Below are positions 49,566 to 56,258 of a DNA stretch of 56,258 bases, piece by piece (positions within the stretch are counted from its first letter, which is position 1; the number at the start of each line of letters is the position of its first letter). The notes beneath the pieces are model-generated. The model saw only the letters and a program-made list of their open reading frames with translations, had not been told where the DNA came from and made no database searches. The DNA is from Phycisphaerae bacterium (GTDB lineage Bacteria; Planctomycetota; Phycisphaerae; JAAYCJ01), in NCBI GenBank assembly GCA_012729815.1, contig JAAYCJ010000016.1:1-56258 (forward strand). The letters run 5' to 3'. The position numbers and the translations under genes are program-made.

Positions 49566-52500
49566 ATGATGAGCAAAAACCGGATGCGCCGGGCCTATTA
49601 TGCGGTGTGTGCACTTGCGGCTGTGGGGGTTATAAGTTCCTGTGATTCGTATCCCTTCGGCCCGCCGGCATGGAATGTGGTGACGCTGGACGAGGCGGCG
49701 GGCACGGCGAGCGTTTCCTATTCGCCCGAAGACGGCGAGCTGCGGGTCTCCGGCGACGCGGCGATCCTCGACCAGGTGGCGGTGGGCAGCGTGATCGCCA
49801 GCGGTCCGCGCCCGGGCATGCCGGATGGGATGCTGGCCCTGGTGACGGCGGTGGATCAGGAGGGCGGAACGACGGTGCTTCAAACCGAGTCCGTCCGATT
49901 GGCCAGCGTGGTGGGCAGCGGCGTTCTGGAGGTGAGCAAGGATTTGACGGGCGACGATCTGGCCTCGGAGCCTCGGATGGGTGAAGGGGCGACGCTGGCG
50001 GAGGCGGAGGGCGAGGCGGCGTTCGTCCTGGAGTTGGCCGACGTGGTACTCCACGACCAGGACGGGCTGGCGGAGACGACGGACGACCGGGTAACGGTCA
50101 GCGGAACGGTGGCGATCAGTCCGGCCTTTGACCTGAGGGTGGTGTTTTCGTGGCTGACGGCGACGGAGGTGACATTCGTCAATCGCACCGCGTTGGAGAC
50201 TTCGCTGAGCGTACGGTCCGGGGCGTCGGCGAACGGGCCGGCGGCGGAGACGGTCATCGCGGAACTGTCGTTTGCGCCGATCACGGAATACGTGGACGGG
50301 ATTCCGGTGGTCCTTCGGCCGGTGCTGGTGGTGTCGGTGAACGTGGACGGGCAGGTGCGCGTGGGGTTCGAGGCGGCTTCGGATCAGCGGGTGACCTATA
50401 CGGCGGGGATCAGCTATTTGAACGGCAAATGGCGGCCGTTGAGCGATTACCAGACCGAATACAACGCGACCGCGCCGCGGGCGTCGGAGGCGTCGGAGAC
50501 GGACCTGACGGTCAGGCCGGAGCTTGGCGTGCTGCTCTATGGGCGGCAGACCTTCGGTTCGAAGGTCAAGGGGCAGAGCCAGTGGACGGTGATGCCGGAG
50601 GGGTTGCCGTGGTGGCGGATGTACGGGCGGCTGGCGGCGGAGTTGGCGTTCGATCCGGGGCGTTTGTGCGCAAATCTGGGTGAGTACTCGTCGGAGGTGA
50701 TCTCGCACCGTCGGCTGGCCGGCGAGTCGGATGGAGTGACGACGGCGCCGTTCTTCAGTCCGCTGGCGCAGGAGTTTTCGGGTGTTCTGGAGGTCGGGAT
50801 CGGCTGCGGGACACCGGGCGCGAAGATCTATTACACGACCGACGGCAGTGCGCCGAGCGTTGAATCCGAGCTGTACGTGGAGCCGCTGCGGATCGAGCGG
50901 ACGACGACGATCATGGCGATGGCGGTGCGGACGGGGCTGAGCGCCAGCGAGGTGGCGGAGGCGACGTACACGCGGGCGACGGTGGCGATGCCGGCGCTGG
51001 AGCCGCCGAGCGCGGAGGATTTCGTGGCGCCGCTCGCGGTGACGATCCGGTGTGCGACGGAGGGGGCGGAGATCCGGTATGCCCTGGATGCGAGCGAACC
51101 GACGGAGGCCAGCACGCTGTACGAAGGGCCGTTTGACCTTACATATAGCGCGACGGTCAAGGCCCGGGCGTTCAAGGCGGGTATGACGCCCAGCGGAACC
51201 GTTTTAGGCGTGTACAGCCGCGCGCAGGTCGCGACGCCGGTGTTCAACCCGCCGGACGGAACCCAATTCGCGGGCAGCACGAGCGTCGCGATCAGCACCG
51301 GCACGCCCGAGGCGAGAATCTACTACAGCCTCGACGGGAGCGATCCGGACGAGGGCGATATCGCCTACAGCGGTCCGGTGGTGTTGACGCAGACGGCGAC
51401 GATCAGAGCTCGGGCGTACGCGGCGGGCATGACGCCCAGCCCGATCGGCACGGCGAGCTTCGCCAACATCAAGGTGGCGACGCCGACGATCAACCCGAAC
51501 GGCGGCACGCACAGCCAGAGCGTGCAGGTGACTCTCGCGTGCGGCACGACGGGGTCGGAAATCCGGTATACGATAGACGGTAGCGAGCCAACTACGGGGT
51601 CAACGCTGTATGCGGGGCCGTTCGTTCTGTCGACGAGCGGCACGCTGAAAGCCAAGGCGTTCGCACCGGACATGGCGGCCAGCGATACCGCGTCGGCGAC
51701 GTTCGCGTTTACGGGATTGGAATCGTGCGATATCACCGAGAGTGAGAGTAACGACACGATGGCGGAGGCGAATCCGCTTGGCTTCTGCGACGGAATGGGC
51801 ACGGCGGCGGGCGCGGTGACGTCCGAGACGGACCTGAAGGACTACTACGCGATCGAGCTTGAGGCGGGCGACGAGGTGAGCGTGTGGATTTCGGCTGAGC
51901 CGGTGGCGGCGGCGAGCGCGGGCAGGGCGGAGGTGATCGGCTCGTACGAAATGATGGTCTCGCTGGTGGACGCGGGCAATTCGCTGATGGCGGTCAGGCC
52001 GTTCAACTACGCGGTGACGCCGCCTCAGGGCTCGTTCGGCACGATCGCGGTTCAGAGCGGGACACACTACGTGCTGGTGGAGCCGGGGCCGGGGTGGACG
52101 CCCGCGACGTACAACCTGACCGTGATGCGGAGCCCGCGGGCAATCGCGGAGATCGAGCCGAACGACGATGCGAGCCAGGCCCAGACGATCGAGGGAGTCG
52201 GCGGCTATGCGATTGAGTTAGTCGGGCGGATCAACGCGGAGACGGATGGCGCTGACTGCTTCCAATTCGACCTGCCGACCGGGCTCGTGGAGATCAGCAT
52301 ATTGCGGCTGCGGGGCGATTTTACGGCATCGGGCTCGGAGGGCGCGTATGCGATCGCGCTCCATGATTTGAACGATTCGATGACGGCGGCGGCCGGTTTA
52401 ACGACGGGCGCGACCGAGACGTCTTTTGTGACCGATGGGCAATCGGGGCATTATACGCTGAAGGTGCACGCCTCGGCGGGCGCGGGCGACTACCTGGTGA

Positions 52501-53633
52501 GGATCGCGCCAACCGCGTCGTTGTGGACCTATGACGAGCCGGTCTCGTCGTGTACGGAAGGGATCGCGGTGTCGGGAGGGTACGTCTATACCGGCGGGTA
52601 TGTCTGCCACGGTGAGACGCCGACAGATTTCCTGGCCCTCAAGTACGACTTGAACGGGACGCCGGTGTGGGACGTGACGTGGGGAGGAGATGCGACGGAC
52701 GGGGCGTACGGGATCGCGGTGCGAGGATCGGACGTGTACCTGGCGGGCTCCACCTATTCGTACGTGGTCGGGTCTCCGGACGAGTCGAACAGCGACGCGG
52801 TGGTGGTCCACTGGAGCAACGTGGGCGCGCTGGACACAAGCCAATCGGAGGAAGGGTACTGGAGCCGGTTCTGCGGGGAATCGGAATACTTCGGCGTGGA
52901 GGAGGCCCGGGACGTGGCGGTGGACGAGGCGGGCGAAGTATACACCGTCGGCTACACCCTGGACGATGGCGACAACATGTGGTTCTACGTCGAGAAGTGC
53001 GACACGGGCGATAACGACTCGTGGGTGGTGGAGATCGGGAGCGATGCCACCGGGGAGGACTGTCTCGGGTACGGCCTGTGCCTGGGCGACTCGCGAATCT
53101 ACGCGACGGGCTGCTTCACAAGCATGGTCAGCACGGGCGACAAGCAGTTGGTGCTGTGGCAGTTGGACGCCGATGGAACGTGGGGTTGGGACGCGTTTTG
53201 GGGCAGCGCGAGCGCCGACGAGGTGGGCCGCGACGTGGCGGTGGTCGGGTCGGACCTCTACGTGGTCGGGACGTTCACCGCCATGGAGTCGCCGACGGGC
53301 AGCGCGGTGCTGGTGGTCAAGTTCAGCGACGACGGCGAGACATACAGCGAAGTCGGCTCGGCGACGTTCGACGGGCCGGGCGACGATGAGGGATGGGGTA
53401 TCGTGGTGGACGGCGGATTCGTGTACGTAACGGGCACGGTGACGCTGGACGGGCAGACCAACGCCCTGCTGCTGACCTACGATACGAATCTGAACCTGCT
53501 GACCAGTTCGTGTTCGGGCGGGATGGCGCCGGACGCTGCGTATGACGCGGCCTGTTCGGGCGGATCGCTGTACATGACGGGGCAGATGAACGGGCGGGCG
53601 TTCGTCAGGAAGGTGGCCGACCCGGTCCCGTGA
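49566..53633 (+). CDS. Large surface lipoprotein with chitobiase-C-like repeats and PPC-like domains
   Basis: 1355 residues. Signal peptide with lipobox I-S-S-C (Cys26), so it is lipid-anchored. About 30-390 is a beta-rich region. About 390-717 holds four tandem repeats of about 80 residues like the chitobiase/beta-hexosaminidase C-terminal domain, each with (I/E)-(Y/R)-Y-(T/A/S)-(T/L/I)-D-(G/A)-S-(A/E/D)-P. About 720-980 holds two segments beginning E-S-E-S-N-D and E-I-E-P-N-D-D, like bacterial pre-peptidase C-terminal domains. From about 985 on come propeller-type repeats with W-G-G-D-A-T-D and D-V-A-V motifs. No catalytic residues are recognised, so it is likely adhesive or structural. The start at 49566 is set by the signal peptide. 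The last 29 nt overlap the M16 gene. Confidence 0.85.
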   Translation: MMSKNRMRRAYYAVCALAAVGVISSCDSYPFGPPAWNVVTLDEAAGTASVSYSPEDGELRVSGDAAILDQVAVGSVIASGPRPGMPDGMLALVTAVDQEGGTTVLQTESVRLASVVGSGVLEVSKDLTGDDLASEPRMGEGATLAEAEGEAAFVLELADVVLHDQDGLAETTDDRVTVSGTVAISPAFDLRVVFSWLTATEVTFVNRTALETSLSVRSGASANGPAAETVIAELSFAPITEYVDGIPVVLRPVLVVSVNVDGQVRVGFEAASDQRVTYTAGISYLNGKWRPLSDYQTEYNATAPRASEASETDLTVRPELGVLLYGRQTFGSKVKGQSQWTVMPEGLPWWRMYGRLAAELAFDPGRLCANLGEYSSEVISHRRLAGESDGVTTAPFFSPLAQEFSGVLEVGIGCGTPGAKIYYTTDGSAPSVESELYVEPLRIERTTTIMAMAVRTGLSASEVAEATYTRATVAMPALEPPSAEDFVAPLAVTIRCATEGAEIRYALDASEPTEASTLYEGPFDLTYSATVKARAFKAGMTPSGTVLGVYSRAQVATPVFNPPDGTQFAGSTSVAISTGTPEARIYYSLDGSDPDEGDIAYSGPVVLTQTATIRARAYAAGMTPSPIGTASFANIKVATPTINPNGGTHSQSVQVTLACGTTGSEIRYTIDGSEPTTGSTLYAGPFVLSTSGTLKAKAFAPDMAASDTASATFAFTGLESCDITESESNDTMAEANPLGFCDGMGTAAGAVTSETDLKDYYAIELEAGDEVSVWISAEPVAAASAGRAEVIGSYEMMVSLVDAGNSLMAVRPFNYAVTPPQGSFGTIAVQSGTHYVLVEPGPGWTPATYNLTVMRSPRAIAEIEPNDDASQAQTIEGVGGYAIELVGRINAETDGADCFQFDLPTGLVEISILRLRGDFTASGSEGAYAIALHDLNDSMTAAAGLTTGATETSFVTDGQSGHYTLKVHASAGAGDYLVRIAPTASLWTYDEPVSSCTEGIAVSGGYVYTGGYVCHGETPTDFLALKYDLNGTPVWDVTWGGDATDGAYGIAVRGSDVYLAGSTYSYVVGSPDESNSDAVVVHWSNVGALDTSQSEEGYWSRFCGESEYFGVEEARDVAVDEAGEVYTVGYTLDDGDNMWFYVEKCDTGDNDSWVVEIGSDATGEDCLGYGLCLGDSRIYATGCFTSMVSTGDKQLVLWQLDADGTWGWDAFWGSASADEVGRDVAVVGSDLYVVGTFTAMESPTGSAVLVVKFSDDGETYSEVGSATFDGPGDDEGWGIVVDGGFVYVTGTVTLDGQTNALLLTYDTNLNLLTSSCSGGMAPDAAYDAACSGGSLYMTGQMNGRAFVRKVADPVP

Positions 53634-54951
53634 CGAGCGGGGCGACGCCGAGCCTCGAGCGGACCAGGCGCCGGGTGCGCCGACGGTCGAGCCAGTTGAT
53701 CGGGCCGACCGCCACCAGGTGACAGCCGTCGGGAGTGAAGGTCGAGCGGGCGACCCTCACGAGTTGATCCATTGACAGATCTTCGATCTGGCGTAGTTCG
53801 TCCTGGAGGGAGAGTATCCGGTCGGGCGGCAGCAGGAGGGTCTGTTTGCCGTACCAGGCGGCGGTTTCGGCGGGGTCGTCGTGGGCGATTTCGAGGCCGC
53901 AGCGGAGTTTTTCGCGGCAAACGGCAAGCTCCTGCTCATCGGCTGGACGCTCGACGAATTCATCGACCACGTTGAGGATCTCATCGAGGGTGGCCACGTA
54001 GTTGGACCGGCTGACCGTGGTGTCGATCTGCAGCCAACCGAAATGGGAGCCTGTGACCAGACCGCTGGAGATGTCGTAGACCAGGCCGAGCTCTTCGCGG
54101 ATGCGGGTGAAGAGGCGCGAACTGGTGCCGGCGCCGAGAAACTCGGAGAGCGCAGCGTAGGCGGCGTAGTCGGGATGATCGAACGAGACGGCCCGCCAGG
54201 CCAGGGCGACGGTGAGCATCGGAGAGTCCTGGCGGCGAAAGACGACTTCGGGACCGGGCCGGGGGTTTTCCGCGGCTTGGGGCTCGGCGGGCCGGCCGGC
54301 GGGCATGGGCTCGAACTCGTTGGCGATCTTGGCGGCGACAGCATCCGGCTCGAACCCCCCTGCCGCCACCAGGACGGTGTTGCCGGCGGTGAAGAATTGC
54401 TTCCAGTAGTTCCGGACCATGTCGCGGTCGAACTGGCCGATGTTGGCGGCGGTGCCGACGAGGGAAACGTCCTGCTCCCTGGAGCGGGTCAGTAGATTGT
54501 AGAGCAGTTCATCGACCGAGAGGTTGCGCTGGGCGCGGTCGTGGAACTGGGCCCGTTCTTCGAGGACGATCTTCTTTTCGTGCTCGATCTCATCGAGTTC
54601 GAAGCGCGGCCGCTGGAGCAGTTCGGCCAGGATCTCGATGGCCTGGCCGGCATACTTGCGGTGGACGGCGAGGGCGAAGTAGGCGTACTCGGGCGAGGTT
54701 GAGGCGGCGATCTGGCCGGTGATCCGGTCGGCCGCCCGGGTGATGTCCTCGCTGGTCGGGTACTTCTGCGAGCCCTGGAAGAGCATATGCTCGATGAAGT
54801 GGCTGATGCCGGTGTGGGCCAAGGGTTCGAACCGCGGTCCCATCGCCACGTAGGCCCCGATGGTGAAATAGTGAAGCCGGTCGTCCGGGACGGCGACAAT
54901 CCGCAGCCCGTTGGGCAAGACGGCCTGAGTGTAGTCCTGCTTGTTTTCCAT
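53605..54951 (-). CDS. M16-family zinc metallopeptidase (insulinase type)
   Basis: 448 residues. The inverted zinc motif H-F-I-E-H (H-x-x-E-H) is in S-H-F-I-E-H-M-L-F-Q-G, and the downstream metal Glu is in the E-I-E-H-E-K-K-I-V-L-E-E region. The C-terminal half shows the paired domain with S-S-R-L-F-T-R-I-R-E-E-L-G-L-V-Y, as in PqqL/YmxG-like processing peptidases. No signal peptide is seen. The frame extends to 55113; the ATG at 54951 starts the family sequence (Y-T-Q-A-V-L-P-N-G-L-R). It overlaps the convergent lipoprotein gene by 29 nt. Confidence 0.9.
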   Translation of the reverse strand: MENKQDYTQAVLPNGLRIVAVPDDRLHYFTIGAYVAMGPRFEPLAHTGISHFIEHMLFQGSQKYPTSEDITRAADRITGQIAASTSPEYAYFALAVHRKYAGQAIEILAELLQRPRFELDEIEHEKKIVLEERAQFHDRAQRNLSVDELLYNLLTRSREQDVSLVGTAANIGQFDRDMVRNYWKQFFTAGNTVLVAAGGFEPDAVAAKIANEFEPMPAGRPAEPQAAENPRPGPEVVFRRQDSPMLTVALAWRAVSFDHPDYAAYAALSEFLGAGTSSRLFTRIREELGLVYDISSGLVTGSHFGWLQIDTTVSRSNYVATLDEILNVVDEFVERPADEQELAVCREKLRCGLEIAHDDPAETAAWYGKQTLLLPPDRILSLQDELRQIEDLSMDQLVRVARSTFTPDGCHLVAVGPINWLDRRRTRRLVRSRLGVAPLVTGPGRPPS

Positions 54952-55021
54952 TAAAACTTTTCTCTGGAACCTCGTTTGCCGATCCCATATAAAGGATAGG
55001 AGGCAAGTTGAGGAGCACGCC

Positions 55022-56258
55022 ATGAAAAGGACGTTTTGGTTGCCCGTACTTGTCGGGGTGATTATAGCTTTTCCATTCGCCAGTGCCAGCGCGCAGATCG
55101 ATCCGAACACCATTCTTTCGAACCTGCCATCGGACCTTCAGGGCCAGATCGAGGCGCTGCTGGGCGGGACGGACCTGAGCAGCCTGTTGGGCGAAGCGGA
55201 CGAGGGCGACGAGGCGGCTGAGGTCACGGAGTTGCCGTCGCCGTGCGAGTCGATCGACCGGGTGCGGGCGAACAATCCGGGCCGGTTGCTCCAGCCGTCG
55301 CGGACGCGGGTCTCGCGGATCGTCAACGGGGCGCGGTCGTGCAACTTCAACTACGGGTTTGACGAGATCGTGGTGCCCGAGGACGAGCCGAGCTTCGGAG
55401 AGCGGATCTGCCGCGTGTTCCTCAATGCACTGGTGATCGCGTTCCAGAACATCTTTGACGACGACATCATTCCCGATCCCAACGGCACGGCGGCGTACGC
55501 ATTCGACCGGGCGTGGGGCACGCAGGGAACGGGCAACGGCCAATTCGACCTGCCGGACGGCATTGCCATTGACGCGGCCAATGACGTTTACGTCGCCGAC
55601 ACCCAGAACAACCGTATCCAGAGGTTCAGCGACACCGGCGAGCTTCGGTCGGAATGGGGCGTCGAAGGCAGCGACGAGGGCGAGTTCCTCCAGCCGCGCG
55701 GCGTGGCCGTCGATTCAGCGGGCGAGATCTACGTGGCGGACACGCAGAACAACCGCATTCAGGTGTTCGACGAGGAAGGGACGTTTTTGCGGGAATGGGG
55801 AACAGCGGGCGAGGCGGAAGGCGAGTTCCTGCGGCCGCAGGGCATTGCGATCGACGCCGACGACAACGTGTACGTGGCGGACACGGAGAACGATCGGGTC
55901 CAGGTATTCACCAGCGAGGGGGATTTCGTCCGCGGCTGGGGAACGCTGGGCGACGGCGACGGCGAGTTGTTCCGGCCCCAGGGAATCGCGGTGGACGATG
56001 CGGGCAACGTCTTTGTGGCCGATACGGAGAACGACCGGGTCCAGCGGTTTGCCACGAGCGGCGAGTTCGTGGAGGTGATCGGCGAACGCGGGACGGGCAA
56101 CGGGCAGTTCATCCAGCCGGAAGGCGTCGCAGTCGATACCGCTGGGAATATCTTCGTGACGGATTCGGGCAACAACCGCGTCCAGCGGCTCACGCGGGCG
56201 GGCGCCTTCCTGACGACCTTCGGCAGCCAGGGCACGGCCAACGGGCAGTTCCGTCAGC
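55022..56258 (+). CDS. Secreted NHL-repeat protein (3' truncated by the window)
   Basis: At least 412 residues, open to the window end. A signal peptide of about 24 residues ends A-S-A-S-A-Q. A spacer of about 145 residues with three Cys follows. At least five NHL repeats of about 46 residues follow, each with a G-(I/V)-A-(I/V)-D core, then (V/I)-Y/F-V-(A/T)-D-(T/S) and N-(N/D)-R-(I/V)-Q, forming part of a beta-propeller. Such proteins are usually extracellular binding or scaffold proteins. The ATG has GAGGAG eight bases upstream. It diverges from the M16 gene with only 70 bp between. Confidence 0.88.
   Translation, partial: MKRTFWLPVLVGVIIAFPFASASAQIDPNTILSNLPSDLQGQIEALLGGTDLSSLLGEADEGDEAAEVTELPSPCESIDRVRANNPGRLLQPSRTRVSRIVNGARSCNFNYGFDEIVVPEDEPSFGERICRVFLNALVIAFQNIFDDDIIPDPNGTAAYAFDRAWGTQGTGNGQFDLPDGIAIDAANDVYVADTQNNRIQRFSDTGELRSEWGVEGSDEGEFLQPRGVAVDSAGEIYVADTQNNRIQVFDEEGTFLREWGTAGEAEGEFLRPQGIAIDADDNVYVADTENDRVQVFTSEGDFVRGWGTLGDGDGELFRPQGIAVDDAGNVFVADTENDRVQRFATSGEFVEVIGERGTGNGQFIQPEGVAVDTAGNIFVTDSGNNRVQRLTRAGAFLTTFGSQGTANGQFRQ

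Noticed and set aside
50740-51715. Regular repeats that could suggest a CRISPR or tandem DNA array
   Set aside because: The periodicity of about 240 bp is at protein level (chitobiase-C-like repeats); the DNA repeats are degenerate and in frame.

Overview
The window is GC-rich chromosomal DNA from a bacterium that looks like a planctomycete, most likely Phycisphaerae or a near relative. This is an inference from several signs: a PEP-CTERM protein, large secreted repeat proteins, a stand-alone sigma-region-4 regulator, a PPi-dependent phosphofructokinase, a ribosomal operon without rpmD (uL30), and short GC-rich repeats between genes. No rRNA or tRNA gene, CRISPR array, prophage or insertion sequence was found.

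Layout. (1) 1-7.5 kb: a minus-strand set (HlyD-type membrane fusion protein, CDP-alcohol phosphatidyltransferase, tsaE) diverges from a tightly overlapping plus-strand glycan set (GT4 glycosyltransferase, WecG/TagA transferase, WcaJ-type initiating sugar transferase). Then come a monocistronic rpmB with its own promoter, folded leader and terminator, and an XRE-cupin regulator followed by an EamA exporter. (2) 7.5-23.5 kb: an uninterrupted minus-strand S10-spc-alpha superoperon of 30 genes from rpsJ to rplQ, including secY, adk, map, infA and rpoA. It has a clear sigma70-type promoter upstream of rpsJ and an intrinsic terminator after rplQ. (3) 23.7-35.1 kb: PPi-dependent phosphofructokinase diverging from a small pyrophosphatase-like protein, an APH-fold protein, a sigma-region-4/HARE-HTH-like regulator, a BatA-like VWA membrane protein, an ABC exporter, a DUF4037-like protein and a GNAT acetyltransferase. 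(4) 35-42.4 kb: two URO-D/MtaA-like genes that share repeat elements upstream, a CocE/NonD hydrolase, a histidine phosphatase, and a phosphomannomutase with a cysteine-rich N-terminal extension. (5) 42.4-56.3 kb: two large multispan glycosyltransferase-like membrane proteins, a small zinc-ribbon protein with an SDR enzyme, a PEP-CTERM protein, ATP-dependent pfkA, a 1355-residue lipoprotein, an M16 peptidase, and a secreted NHL-repeat protein cut by the window end.

How the parts connect: translation and secretion are concentrated in the superoperon, and glycolytic control is split between a PPi-type and an ATP-type phosphofructokinase. Cell-surface work recurs throughout: polysaccharide transferases, phosphomannomutase, PEP-CTERM protein, lipoprotein, NHL protein and ABC exporter. 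The most unusual material is between genes: a three-copy palindrome family, other repeat families upstream of the two URO-D-like genes, and leaders carrying promoter-plus-hairpin units. I did not find a clear new multi-gene system.
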